Origin: an uncultured Lachnospiraceae bacterium
Lineage (GTDB): Bacteria; Bacillota; Clostridia; Lachnospirales; Lachnospiraceae
Length of the DNA: 58,446 nucleotides
Assembly: GCA_947626415.1 (NCBI GenBank)
Contig: CANQSA010000015.1
Coordinates: forward strand, 1-58,446
Direction of reading: 5' to 3'
In this document: positions 43,651-52,802 of the stretch, in pieces
Position numbering within the stretch: the first letter of the stretch is position 1
Layout of the letters: the number at the start of each line of letters is the position of its first letter
The notes under the pieces: generated by a model
The model's database searches: none
What the model was told of the DNA's origin: nothing
The model's input: the letters and a program-made list of their open reading frames with translations, nothing else
Position numbers and translations under genes: made by a program

Positions 43651-45082
43651 TTAGAACGGCCCGTAATTGATGCCGACCGCTATGATCAGGAAGACAAAGG
43701 CCACAACCCACCACAGGATAAACAGGGGCAGGAGATATTTCATCCATTTCTTAAAGGATACGCCGCCGCACATTGCCAGGGCAGCCAGGATCTCTCCGCC
43801 GGTAGGAGCCATTACATTGGTAAACGCGTCGCCCATCTGGAATGCCAGAACCGCGGTCTGTCGTGTCAGATTCAGGGAATCTGCCAGAGGAGCCATGATC
43901 GGCATTGTGATCGCGGCCTGACCGGAACCGGACGGAACCAGAACATTGAACAGATCCTGCACGACAAACATGCCGCATGCGGCGATCGCGGAAGGTACGC
44001 CGTTCAGCAGACCGGAGAGGAAATGAATGATCGGATCCATGATATTGGCGTCCTGCAGCAGGATCACGACAGCGTTGGCAAGACCGATCATCAGGCAGGG
44101 GAACAGCATATTGGCGCACCCCTTTTCAAAATGGTCGCAGATCTCGCTGGGCTTTAAGCCGCCGACCGCGCCGCCGATGATGCCGATGGCGAGGAAAATA
44201 GCGGCCAGTTCATCTATGTAATATCCCTGTGTGATGATGCCCCACACCGTAAAGGCGATTCCAAGCACGAAAACGACCAGTACCAGCTTCTGCCGGAGCG
44301 TCAGCTTGGAAACGTTGTCCGTATCCAGCGCGATCCCTTTTATGGTTTCCTGATCGACCGCGTAAGTGGAGCTGGAGAGCGGATTTTTCTTTACCCGATG
44401 CGCGTGCCACATGACATAGCCGATGCTGACTGACAGCAATACGATAAAGGCGCATACGCGCAGTCCCATACCGGAAAACATGGGCAGTCCCGCGATACTC
44501 TGCGCTACGCCGGTGGTAAACGCGTTGGTAATAGCGCCTGCGTAACCGGATGCGGCGGCACAGAAGATGATGCCGACAGCGGTCAGGGAGTCAAATCACA
44601 TCGTCAGGCAGCATGCCAGCACAAGCGGCACAAACGCCAGAAATTCTTCAAAGTTGGCGCAGAAAGCGGAGCCGCAGCCGAACACGATCATGCAGACCGG
44701 AATCATCAGCAGTTCCTTCCCCTTCATGGCGCGCACGACATTGGCCATTCCGGTGTTAATGGCGCCGGTGCCGTTTAAAATGGCGAACATCCCGCCGATG
44801 ATCAACAGGAAGAAAATAATGGACGCCGCGTTTTGCATACCAAGCGTTAAGGACATCAGCAGACCGAAGATCGTGGTCGGATTCCTGTCCACCGCGTGGT
44901 AGCTGCCCGGAACTACCAGTTCCCGTTCCGTAGCCTCATCATACACGCGGTCGTAGGAACCGGCGGGAATAATGTAAGATAAAATGGCTACGACCAGAAG
45001 AATGACGACCAGAAACAGCATGGGGTTAATGGCCTTCAGCTTCTTCTCTTTCGTTTCACTTTTTTTCTTTTTTCAGATTCAT
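43651..45082 (-). pseudogene. YfcC family transporter with a frameshift and a nonsense codon
   Basis: The full frame would encode a 470-odd-residue YfcC/DcuC-like membrane carrier. ATG 45082 follows AAGGAGGAGA, but an A-run a few codons later shifts the frame: as written it reads MNLKKEKK then stop. Removing one A restores MNLKKEKSETKEKKLKAINP leading into the intact body. Then TGA at 44598-44596 interrupts CCLTM-stop-FDSLTAVG where the family has Gly, consistent with GGA to TGA. The C-terminal part (44481-43651) is otherwise intact. Two independent lesions indicate loss of function. It is behind pepD, so a peptide or amino-acid substrate is likely. Confidence 0.8.
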
Positions 45083-45126
45083 GTAAAATGTCTCCTCCTT
45101 GCTTTTCTTAAAGTTATTTTACCACA

Positions 45127-46575
45127 TCATTGAAGTAAAGCAAGAAGTAAACAAAAATAACTGTAAAAATTTTTGACGGACGAGATCTGTACGGATTCTG
45201 TCGGGGAATGGAAATCCCGGCAGTCCGGCCCGATGGAAATCGCGTCGACCTCAGGCCGGCTGTTTAACAGATATCCGACTTCCAGTCCTGCGTGTACGGT
45301 CAGATAGGCGGGTTCGCTTCCGTAGGCGGTCTGAAATGCCCGGGCGGCAATCTGCCGCAGCCGGGAATCCGGCTGGAAATTCCAGCTGGGATAAGCATTG
45401 CTCCATTCACACTGTCCGCCCAGCAGGGCGGCCAGCCGCTCCATACGCTGATATAGATAAGCGCACAGGCTGTCTCTGGCGGAACGGATCTCCAGTACCA
45501 GATGCAGCATGCCGTCTTCCAGATAGACTTCGCCCAGATTATCGGAGGTATCGACCAGACCGGCCAGCATCTCATTCATCTGAAAAATACCGTCCGGGAT
45601 CAGCATCAGAGCGGAGAGAACCGGCGCGGGGTCTGTGCCCTGCAGGATCGGTTCCGCCGGCTCCATCGCAACGGTCAGCCGGTCGGCAGTGACGGCCAGT
45701 TCCTTCTGCATTTCTGCCGTAAGGCGCTCCAGCACGGTACGGACTGCGGGGAATGCCGCAGGGTCCAGACAGAGGATCGCCTCCGCGGACCGGGGGATCG
45801 CCAGCCGGAAACTGCCGCCGCGGATCTGGCCAAGCAGATAGGAAGTGCAGTCTTCTATGGCTGCCAGAAGCCGGGTCAGAACCACGTTGGCGTTTCCGCG
45901 TCCTTTGTTAATGTCGTCTCCGGAATGTCCGCCCTTTAGTCCGGATACGGACAGCCGATAGGTATGAAAGCCGGCGGGAACCGGGGAAACCGGAAGCGGC
46001 AGGCGAAAATCCACCTGCATGCCGCCGCAGCTTCCGCAGTTAATCTCATGTTCCACCGTGTGATCCAGATTGATCAGATAGTGAGACTGCATCTTGGAAG
46101 CGTCAAAATGCTCCGCGCCGGACAGATCTTCTTCTTCCATAGTGGTAAACAGCGCTTCCAGTGCCGGATGCTTTAATGTCCGATCTTCCAACACCGCCAT
46201 GATCAGCGCCATGCCGATGCCGTCGTCCGCGCCCAGTGTCGTCCGACCGCCGGTAGAAAGGGTATCGCCGTCGATTACCCAGCAGATGGGATCTTTGGCA
46301 AAATCGTGTTCGGCGGAATCTGATTTTTCACAGACCATGTCAATGTGCGCCTGCAGCATGACGCCCGGGGAATCTTCATAACCCGGCGCCGCGGGTTTTC
46401 GGATCAGGACATTGTTCCATGCGTCCTGTTCGGCATAGAGCCCCAGTTCCGCCGCCCAGCTTACCAGATAATCGCTCAGGGCTTTTTCATTCCCGCTCCC
46501 GTGCGGGATCCGGCAGATTTGATAGAAGTGGTGAAATACCCGGTGGCGGCACAGGGTTTCCGGTTCTGTTGTCAT
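45127..46575 (-). CDS. pepD: Aminoacyl-histidine dipeptidase (M20 family, PepD)
   Basis: A 482-residue M20-family dizinc peptidase of the PepD type. Metal ligands lie in LQAHIDMV, GADDGIG and TMEEEDLSG; the middle lid domain begins near 205. It cleaves Xaa-His and other dipeptides in the cytoplasm. GGAAGGAGG precedes ATG 46575. It starts 35 bp after the rubrerythrin stop and is followed by the broken transporter, so the pair probably once took up and hydrolysed small peptides. Confidence 0.9.
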   Translation of the reverse strand: MTTEPETLCRHRVFHHFYQICRIPHGSGNEKALSDYLVSWAAELGLYAEQDAWNNVLIRKPAAPGYEDSPGVMLQAHIDMVCEKSDSAEHDFAKDPICWVIDGDTLSTGGRTTLGADDGIGMALIMAVLEDRTLKHPALEALFTTMEEEDLSGAEHFDASKMQSHYLINLDHTVEHEINCGSCGGMQVDFRLPLPVSPVPAGFHTYRLSVSGLKGGHSGDDINKGRGNANVVLTRLLAAIEDCTSYLLGQIRGGSFRLAIPRSAEAILCLDPAAFPAVRTVLERLTAEMQKELAVTADRLTVAMEPAEPILQGTDPAPVLSALMLIPDGIFQMNEMLAGLVDTSDNLGEVYLEDGMLHLVLEIRSARDSLCAYLYQRMERLAALLGGQCEWSNAYPSWNFQPDSRLRQIAARAFQTAYGSEPAYLTVHAGLEVGYLLNSRPEVDAISIGPDCRDFHSPTESVQISSVKNFYSYFCLLLALLQ

Positions 46576-46610
46576 TGGCGATTGCCTCCTTCCGGCTGAG
46601 TTTGGTTTCT

Positions 46611-47156
46611 TTAGTAATTTTCCGCGTTTACTTCAAAATAAGACTGCGGATGCGCGCAGGTCGGGCAGATTTCCGGAGCCTGGGTGCCTACGATAATATG
46701 ACCGCAGTTCCGGCACTCCCAGACTTTGACTTCGCTCTTTGCGAATACCTGAGCGGTTTCCACATTCCGAAGCAGTGCCCGGTAGCGTTCTTCATGGTGT
46801 TTCTCAATGGCAGCGACTAAACGGAATTTAGCGGCCAGCTCCGGGAATCCTTCTTCTTCCGCGGTTACGGCAAAGCCTTCATACATATCCGTCCACTCGT
46901 AGTTTTCGCCGTCTGCGGCGGCAGCCAGATTTTCAGCGGTATTGCCGATCCCGTTCAATTCTTTAAACCACAGCTTCGCGTGTTCTTTTTCATTGTCGGC
47001 TGTCTTTAAGAACAGAGCCGCGATCTGCTCATAGCCTTCTTTTTTCGCTTTGGAAGCAAAATAGGTATACTTGTTTCTCGCCTGGGATTCGCCTGCGAAA
47101 GCGGCCTCCAGATTCTTTTCGGTTTGCGTGCCTGCATATTTTGTTGTTTTCTCCAT
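46611..47156 (-). CDS. rbr: Rubrerythrin, internal start within the fusion
   Basis: A 181-residue rubrerythrin. An ideal ribosome site AAGGAGG (47171-47165) lies eight bases before ATG 47156. The ferritin-like domain has two E-x2-H-type segments ([29 protein letters not shown]), and the C-terminus binds iron through CRNCG...CPTC. Rubrerythrin reduces hydrogen peroxide in anaerobes. The strong internal start indicates that separate rubrerythrin is made even though the upstream frame has no stop. Confidence 0.85.
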   Translation of the reverse strand: MEKTTKYAGTQTEKNLEAAFAGESQARNKYTYFASKAKKEGYEQIAALFLKTADNEKEHAKLWFKELNGIGNTAENLAAAADGENYEWTDMYEGFAVTAEEEGFPELAAKFRLVAAIEKHHEERYRALLRNVETAQVFAKSEVKVWECRNCGHIIVGTQAPEICPTCAHPQSYFEVNAENY

Positions 47157-48620
47157 TGTAACAACCTCCTTTTTAAAATTTTCCTGATTAAAATTTTCTT
47201 GATTAAAATTTGCCTGATCGGACTGGCCAACATGTTTTATGCCTGTGTACTCTGCGATATCATGGTCGGTAGTGGCCAGATTTTGAACGGTAAGACCGTG
47301 TACAGAGCTGTGTCCCGTGATCCGCGCAAAGGTCTGTAATTCCTTTGCGGAAACCGTTAAGAAATTTGCGACCCGCTGGGCTGCCGCGTCTACATTGAGC
47401 CGTGCCCGCAGCTTGGGATCCTGTGTGGCTATGCCTGCCGGACAGTTCCCGGTTCCGCAGATCCGATACTGCTGACAGGCGGCGGCGATCAGAGCTGCGC
47501 TGGCGATGGCAACGGCGTCCGCGCCCATGGCGAGCGCTTTGGCGAAGTCCGCGGATACCCGAAGTCCGCCGGTAATGACCAGTGCGATATCGGAATGAAC
47601 CGAATCCAGATATTTTCTGGCGCGCGCCAGCGCGTAAATGGTCGGGATAGTGGTCGCTTCCCGCAGAAAATAGGGACTGGAAGCAGTAGCGCCGCCTCTG
47701 CCGTCGATGGTAATGAAATCCGGTTCGGCGTAAACACAGTGTTCCAGATCCTGTTCGATCCGTCCTGCCGCGATCTTAATGCCGATCGGTCTGCCTTCCG
47801 AGCGGGTCCGCAGCATGGTCACCATTTCTTTCAGATCTTCTTTTGAATGGATCTCCGCGAATTTGCTCGGGCTCTGGATCTCTTCGCCTATTTTCCTGCC
47901 GCGGATTGCCGCGATCTCCTCCGTTACCTTTTCGCCGGGCAGATGTCCGCCCATACCGGGCTTGGTGCCCTGACCGATTTTGATCTCGATGGCGTCGGAA
48001 GATTTCAGATTTTCATCTGTTGCGCTGTAGTGATTGGGAATGTACTCAAATATGTACTTGTAGGCAGCGGCTTTTTCTTCCGGCAAAATGCCGCCTTCGC
48101 CGCTGCACATTGCCGTCTTTGCCATGGCGGAGCCTTTGGCAAGCGCAATCTTGCTTTCTTTGGAAAGAGCCCCGAACGACATATGGGATATGTATACCGG
48201 ACTCTCCAGGACCATCGGTTTCTTTGCATGTTTTCCGATCACCGTCTCGGTGCTGACCGGATCGCCGTCATTGAGCGGCGGCGGATTTAACTGTGCCCCC
48301 AGGATTAAAATATCGTCCCAGGAGGGCAGCGGCATCTGTGTGCTCATAGCGCTGTGAATGCTCTTCCCCGATACGGCCATTTCATGGATCTGTTCCATAT
48401 AACGGCTGGACGGATCGCTTCTTGCATAGGACGCGTCATAAGCCAGATCACCCGCGTACGGCTGTGCCTCCGGTTCTTTGGCAGGCGCGGGTTCCGAAAC
48501 CAGAACAAATCTGGAGACCGGCTGTCTGCATACCGGGCAGGCGGTCAGTTCCGAAAACGGTTTTCCCTGCTTTTCTTCATCGAAGACAAAGCCGCAGATA
48601 CTGCATTTGTAAACTGCCAT
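46611..48620 (-). CDS. Glutamate-synthase-domain protein fused in frame to rubrerythrin
   Basis: One 669-residue open frame. Residues 1-50 are rubredoxin-like (CSICG...CPVC). About 95-450 are the FMN-binding glutamate synthase domain ([34 protein letters not shown]) with Fe-S cysteines in [10 protein letters not shown] repeat linker ([11 protein letters not shown]) leads into a full rubrerythrin from residue 489, with diiron Glu/His residues and a C-terminal rubredoxin knot. Glutamate-synthase-like and rubrerythrin genes are usually separate. The internal ribosome site (see 46611-47156) suggests that rubrerythrin can also be made alone. The first domain is probably an FMN oxidoreductase. Confidence 0.85.
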   Translation of the reverse strand: MAVYKCSICGFVFDEEKQGKPFSELTACPVCRQPVSRFVLVSEPAPAKEPEAQPYAGDLAYDASYARSDPSSRYMEQIHEMAVSGKSIHSAMSTQMPLPSWDDILILGAQLNPPPLNDGDPVSTETVIGKHAKKPMVLESPVYISHMSFGALSKESKIALAKGSAMAKTAMCSGEGGILPEEKAAAYKYIFEYIPNHYSATDENLKSSDAIEIKIGQGTKPGMGGHLPGEKVTEEIAAIRGRKIGEEIQSPSKFAEIHSKEDLKEMVTMLRTRSEGRPIGIKIAAGRIEQDLEHCVYAEPDFITIDGRGGATASSPYFLREATTIPTIYALARARKYLDSVHSDIALVITGGLRVSADFAKALAMGADAVAIASAALIAAACQQYRICGTGNCPAGIATQDPKLRARLNVDAAAQRVANFLTVSAKELQTFARITGHSSVHGLTVQNLATTDHDIAEYTGIKHVGQSDQANFNQENFNQENFKKEVVTMEKTTKYAGTQTEKNLEAAFAGESQARNKYTYFASKAKKEGYEQIAALFLKTADNEKEHAKLWFKELNGIGNTAENLAAAADGENYEWTDMYEGFAVTAEEEGFPELAAKFRLVAAIEKHHEERYRALLRNVETAQVFAKSEVKVWECRNCGHIIVGTQAPEICPTCAHPQSYFEVNAENY

Positions 48621-48659
48621 AGTAACCTCCTTCCTGAAGCGTTTACGCGAAGGGGCGAT

Positions 48660-48764
48660 GAGAAATTCGCGGAGGCGATTTCTCGTCTGCCATCATGGCT
48701 ATTTGGGACGCTTCGGCACAAATAGCCGTGTGAAAAATCAGCACATCGGTGTGATTTTTCACAC
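48660..48764 (-). other. Three consecutive hairpins between perR and the fusion gene
   Basis: Hairpin A: GAGAAAT (48660-48666) with ATTTCTC (48678-48684), extended by CGC/GCG. Hairpin B: GGCTATTTG (48697-48705) with CAAATAGCC (48719-48727). Hairpin C: GTGTGAAAAATCA (48728-48740) with TGATTTTTCACAC (48752-48764), touching the perR stop. No T-run follows any of them. They form a structured intercistronic leader; function unknown. Confidence 0.75.
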
Positions 48765-49180
48765 TAACCTCCTTTCTCTTGTCCTTGCGTCAGCCGTTTC
48801 TGACAATCGGAACAGAGACCTTCGAATATCGTGCGGTGCCGGCTGACCTGAAAGCCGGTTTCCTGTTCAATCTGCTTATCGCGCGCTTCCTGATAAGGAA
48901 CAGGAGCATCACACACTTTGCCGCAGTTGGTGCAGAATAAATGGTAATGCCGGTCCAGCCGGAAGTCATAGCGGTCCGCGGAAGGAACCTTCACATGCGA
49001 GATGTCGCCGCTTTCAGACAACAGATTCAGATTCCGGTAAACGGTTCCCCGGCTGATCTTCTCATCCTTTTGGCGCGCATCCAGATAGATCTGGTCCGCA
49101 GTGGGGTGGTCGTGACGGGATTGCACGGTATCCAGTACCAGTTTTCGCTGTTTGGTGCTGCGTTGTTTTTTCATGTTCAT
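48764..49180 (-). CDS. Fur family regulator, PerR-like
   Basis: A 138-residue Fur-superfamily protein. The winged helix (TADQIYLDARQ, ISRGTVYRNLNLL) is followed by the dimer domain with His/Asp ligands (YDFRLDRHYHLFCTNCGK) and a second CxxC (CSDC), giving a structural zinc Cys4 site. The PerR assignment rests on its place ahead of rubrerythrin; it would derepress peroxide defence when its metal site is oxidised. Fur or Zur cannot be fully excluded. Confidence 0.85.
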   Translation of the reverse strand: MNMKKQRSTKQRKLVLDTVQSRHDHPTADQIYLDARQKDEKISRGTVYRNLNLLSESGDISHVKVPSADRYDFRLDRHYHLFCTNCGKVCDAPVPYQEARDKQIEQETGFQVSRHRTIFEGLCSDCQKRLTQGQEKGG

Positions 49181-49210
49181 TTCATCACGCTCCCAAATTT
49201 CTAAACGAAA

Positions 49211-49260
49211 TCATTATTAGTATTAAGTCCTATTAAACCATAAATTTACAGATCTGTCAA
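49211..49260 (-). promoter_or_regulatory. perR promoter with candidate Per-box
   Basis: Minus strand TTGACA (49260-49255), 17-bp spacer, TTTAAT (49237-49232). An AT-rich sequence at 49211-49227 (plus-strand TCATTATTAGTATTAAG) covers the start of transcription and partly resembles the 7-1-7 Per/Fur box. The promoter is convincing; the box is tentative. Confidence 0.55.
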
Positions 49261-49290
49261 CAGGAAAACAGCGAAACCGGCTGAAAAAGA

Positions 49291-49319
49291 TTGATAACCG
49301 AAGAAATTGCCGTTATACT
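49291..49319 (+). promoter_or_regulatory. Promoter of the carbonic anhydrase gene
   Basis: TTGATA (49291-49296), 17-bp spacer, TATACT (49314-49319), 33 bp before ATG 49352. It is divergent from the perR promoter. Confidence 0.65.
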
Positions 49320-49351
49320 GTAGGTATCAAGGAAAGAAAGAAGGAAAACCA

Positions 49352-49957
49352 ATGAACCATTTGGAACATACGGCGGTTTCCGCGAAGGAAGCGCTTGACA
49401 GATTACAGGAAGGCAACCGGAAGTATCTGCAGGCAGTTACGCCGCAGGGAGACATTTCACCGGCAGTCCGGCGGGATACCTGTGAAAACGGGCAGCATCC
49501 CTACGCGATCATTGTAACCTGCTCGGATTCCCGCGTGATCCCGGAAAGTATTTTTTCGGCAGGGATCGGAGAGCTATTTGTCATCCGGGTAGCGGGGAAT
49601 GTGATCGACGATCATCAGCTGGGCAGTATTGAATACGCGGCGGAGCATTTAAACTGTAAACTGGTGCTGGTTCTGGGGCATACGCATTGCGGCGCAGTGG
49701 ATGCGGCGATCCATCACGATCCCAGCGGATACATAAAGTACATTACCGACGAGATCAAACTGGCAATCGGAGAAGAAACGGATCCGGATCTGGCATGCAG
49801 TCTGAACGTGGCGCACAGTGTAGTGAAGATTGAGAACAATCTGGATATCCGAAACATGGAACAGGAGAATGGGCTGCAGGTGATCGGCGCCATTTATCAT
49901 ATTGAGGACGGACATGTGGAATTTTCCTGTCAGGGTTCCGGAAAGAAGGAAGTATGA
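49352..49957 (+). CDS. Beta-class carbonic anhydrase
   Basis: A 201-residue beta-carbonic anhydrase. Zinc ligands are Cys57 (CSDSR), His110 and Cys113 (GHTHCGA); the Asp59-Arg61 dyad is present. It interconverts CO2 and bicarbonate, supplying bicarbonate for carboxylation. ATG 49352 with AAGGAA upstream is chosen because it lies after the promoter; an ORF extension to 49307 includes the -10. It overlaps the methyltransferase gene by 4 bp (ATGA). Confidence 0.92.
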   Translation: MNHLEHTAVSAKEALDRLQEGNRKYLQAVTPQGDISPAVRRDTCENGQHPYAIIVTCSDSRVIPESIFSAGIGELFVIRVAGNVIDDHQLGSIEYAAEHLNCKLVLVLGHTHCGAVDAAIHHDPSGYIKYITDEIKLAIGEETDPDLACSLNVAHSVVKIENNLDIRNMEQENGLQVIGAIYHIEDGHVEFSCQGSGKKEV

Positions 49958-51186
49958 CAAACGAAAATCTGACAGAAAGAAATCTGCCAAAAGGAATCGC
50001 AACCTTAAAAAAAGGAGAGGGGCGCACCCTGAAAGCGGGCGGCCTCTGGATCTATGATAATGAAGTCGCGGAAGTGAGCGGCGCGTTCTCAGACGGCGAC
50101 ATGGTGGAAGTACGGGATTACAACGGCTATCCGCTGGGACAGGGATTTATCAATCGGAAATCCAAAATTCTGGTGCGGATGATGACAAGGAATCCGAAGG
50201 CGGAAATCGACAGGGAATTTCTGCGAATGCGCGTACAGAATGCCTGGGACTACCGGAAACATACGGTGGATACCGGAAGCTGCCGGGTGATCTTCGGAGA
50301 GGCGGATTTTCTGCCCGGACTGGTTGTGGATAAGTTCTCGGACGTGCTGGTGGTGCAGTCCCTTGCGCTGGGGATCGACCGGTTTAAGCTGCAGATCGTG
50401 GAGCTGCTGAAGGAAGTGCTGAAAGCGGACGGCATTGAGATCCGCGGCGTCTATGAACGGAGCGACGCCAAGGTCCGGCTGCAGGAAGGAATGGAGCGGA
50501 TCAAGGGACTGATCGGGGAACCGTTTGAAACGAAAGTGGAGATCGAGGAGAACGGCGTCCGCTATCTGGTCGATGTGGAAGAAGGGCAGAAGACCGGTTT
50601 CTTCTTAGATCAGAAATATAACAGGAAAGCCATCTGGAAGCTGTGTCCCGGCGCGCGCGTGCTGGACTGCTTTACCCATACCGGCTCGTTTGCCCTGAAT
50701 GCGGGAAAGGCCGGCGCCTCCCATGTGATCGGCGTGGACGCTTCGGAACTGGGAGTAGTGCAGGCGCGTGAAAATGCAGTGCTGAACGGACTGGAAGATA
50801 TCGTGGAATTCCAGTGCGCGGATGTATTTGAACTGCTGCCGGAGCTGGAGCAGCGCGGGGAGCTGTTTGACGTAGTCATTCTCGATCCGCCCGCGTTTAC
50901 CAAGTCCCGAAATTCCGTTAAAAACGCGGTAAAGGGTTATCGGGAGATCAACCTGCGCGCGATGAAGCTGATCCGGGACGGCGGCTATCTGGCAACCTGT
51001 TCCTGCTCCCATTTTATGGATCCGGAGCTGTTTGCCAAAACCATCGGACAGGCAGCAGGCAATGTGCACAGACGGCTCCGGCAGGTGGAATACCGGACGC
51101 AGGCGCCGGATCACCCGATCCTGTGGGGCGCAGATGAATCGCTGTATCTGAAATTCTATATCTTTCAGGTGTTTGAGGAGAAATAA
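49954..51186 (+). CDS. Class I rRNA (cytosine-C5)-methyltransferase, RlmI-like
   Basis: A 410-residue protein of COG1092. An N-terminal PUA domain (KKGEGRTLKAGGLWIYDNEV), a central EEHD-like segment and the Rossmann methyltransferase domain with VLDCFTHTGSFALNAGKAGA and the catalytic-type DPPAFTKS. RlmI methylates C1962 of 23S rRNA in E. coli; the exact target here is not known. It is translationally coupled to carbonic anhydrase. Confidence 0.88.
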   Translation: MTNENLTERNLPKGIATLKKGEGRTLKAGGLWIYDNEVAEVSGAFSDGDMVEVRDYNGYPLGQGFINRKSKILVRMMTRNPKAEIDREFLRMRVQNAWDYRKHTVDTGSCRVIFGEADFLPGLVVDKFSDVLVVQSLALGIDRFKLQIVELLKEVLKADGIEIRGVYERSDAKVRLQEGMERIKGLIGEPFETKVEIEENGVRYLVDVEEGQKTGFFLDQKYNRKAIWKLCPGARVLDCFTHTGSFALNAGKAGASHVIGVDASELGVVQARENAVLNGLEDIVEFQCADVFELLPELEQRGELFDVVILDPPAFTKSRNSVKNAVKGYREINLRAMKLIRDGGYLATCSCSHFMDPELFAKTIGQAAGNVHRRLRQVEYRTQAPDHPILWGADESLYLKFYIFQVFEEK

Positions 51187-51292
51187 GGGTTCAGAAAATC
51201 TTAAGGATTTGATAAGAATAAATAAAAGAAAGAATGTTCTCCGTCTGGTAAACTCCGGTTAGAACAGCTTTTAGTGTTCGACGGAGGAAACT

Positions 51293-52087
51293 ATGAAAAA
51301 GAGACGAAGAATGCGTGGCAGAAAGGTGAGGATTCTGGTCGTTTCTGCCGCACTCTTTACAGGGATTCTCATTTGCTGCAATATTATTTGGAAAGAAGAT
51401 AAGGCAGAGATGGAGACGAAAGAGGCGGAAACGAAAACAGAGGCGAAGATGGCGTTTGTACTTGCACAATCCGACCGCTATCCGGAGCCTTTGCTGGAAA
51501 TGCTGGAGCGGAATCCGGAAATGCTGGATTTTGTATTGGACTACCCGGAAAAGTTCGGTCACGTATATCGGAATGACATAGGGGAAGTGGAAAAGGGTAC
51601 GGTTCCGCTGCTGCTTCAATGGGACCCGGGCTGGGGATATGCCCGGTATGGCGACAGCTGTATCGCGATAAGTGGCTGCGGACCGACCGCGTTGTCAATG
51701 GTTATTGCGGGTCTGACCGGAGATTCTTCGGTAACCCCTTATCGGGTGGCGAAATTTGCTGAGGAAAACGGATACTTTATCAGTAATACCGGAACCAGTT
51801 GGGAACTGATGACAGAAGGAGCAGAGAAGTTTGGAATCTGCGGAACAGAGATCCCGCTTTCAAAGAATAAAGTTTATGATGCGCTGGAAAAGGGACATCC
51901 GATTATCTGCAGTATGGGCCCGGGAGATTTTACGACTGCGGGACATTTTATCGTGCTGACCGGCATGGAAAACGGAATGATCCGGGTGAACGATCCCAAC
52001 AGCAGAGCGCGGAGCAATCTGCTCTGGAGTTATGACAGGCTGGAGCCGCAGATTAAAAATTTATGGGAATATTCCCTGAATGAATGA
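51293..52087 (+). CDS. C39-like cysteine peptidase, membrane-anchored
   Basis: A 264-residue protein. A basic N-terminus and helix at about 12-32 act as an anchor or uncleaved signal. The peptidase C39-like domain has catalytic Cys129 (SGCGPTALSMV), His218 (GHFIVL) and a following Asn/Asp in VNDPNS. Such proteins hydrolyse peptides or remodel peptidoglycan-linked peptides at the surface. It is immediately followed by a VanRS-type pair, suggesting a cell-envelope response. Confidence 0.83.
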   Translation: MKKRRRMRGRKVRILVVSAALFTGILICCNIIWKEDKAEMETKEAETKTEAKMAFVLAQSDRYPEPLLEMLERNPEMLDFVLDYPEKFGHVYRNDIGEVEKGTVPLLLQWDPGWGYARYGDSCIAISGCGPTALSMVIAGLTGDSSVTPYRVAKFAEENGYFISNTGTSWELMTEGAEKFGICGTEIPLSKNKVYDALEKGHPIICSMGPGDFTTAGHFIVLTGMENGMIRVNDPNSRARSNLLWSYDRLEPQIKNLWEYSLNE

Positions 52088-52106
52088 AGGGCAGCGGAGG
52101 GAATGT

Positions 52107-52802
52107 ATGAATATTCTGGTGGTGGATGATGAACAGGAAATTGCGGATCTGATTGAGATTTATTTAACAAACGCAAACTATCAGGTCTATAAATATGATT
52201 CCAGTAAGGATGTGCTGAAAGATCTGGAACAACTTAAGATCGACCTGGCGATCCTGGATGTGATGATGCCGGAAATGGACGGTTTTGCTTTATGCGAGAA
52301 GATCCGGGAACGCTACCGCTTCCCCATTATTTTTGTGACGGCAAAAGTAGAGGATATGGATAAGATAAACGGGCTTACCATTGGAGCGGATGATTATATT
52401 ACAAAACCGTTTCAGCCGCTGGAACTGATCGCCCGTGTAAAAGCACAGCTTCGCAGATATAAAAATTATGATCGGGGCATGGCGGAAGAAGATCAGGATC
52501 GGATCGAATTTCGGGGGATCGTGATCGATCATGCCGCGCATGTCTGTTTTCTGAATGAGGAAAAGCTGGAGCTTACCCCGATTGAGTTTGAAATCCTCTG
52601 GTATCTGTGTATGCACAGAGGGAAAGCTGTAAAAACGGATGAACTGTTTTGGTATGTCTGGAAAGAAAAATATTTTGAAAAGGACAATAATACGGTTATG
52701 GTTCACATCCGGCATTTGAGAGAAAAAATGAAGGATACCGGAAAGCGGCCCAAGTATATTGTTACCGTATGGGGAGTGGGGTATAAAATTGAAAAATCAT
52801 AA
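52107..52802 (+). CDS. OmpR-family response regulator, VanR-like
   Basis: A 231-residue regulator. The receiver has D7-D8 and phosphoacceptor D51 (LAILDVMMP), with KPF late. The C-terminal winged helix includes IEFEILWYLCMHRGKAV and HIRHLREKM. Closest in overall type to VanR. ATG 52107 follows GGAGGG. It overlaps the kinase gene by 14 bp. Confidence 0.9.
   Translation: MNILVVDDEQEIADLIEIYLTNANYQVYKYDSSKDVLKDLEQLKIDLAILDVMMPEMDGFALCEKIRERYRFPIIFVTAKVEDMDKINGLTIGADDYITKPFQPLELIARVKAQLRRYKNYDRGMAEEDQDRIEFRGIVIDHAAHVCFLNEEKLELTPIEFEILWYLCMHRGKAVKTDELFWYVWKEKYFEKDNNTVMVHIRHLREKMKDTGKRPKYIVTVWGVGYKIEKS

Noticed and set aside
43495..44157. A 220-codon plus-strand ORF
   Set aside because: Its first third may be the displaced end of the lipoprotein, but the rest crosses a strong terminator and is antisense to the YfcC gene.
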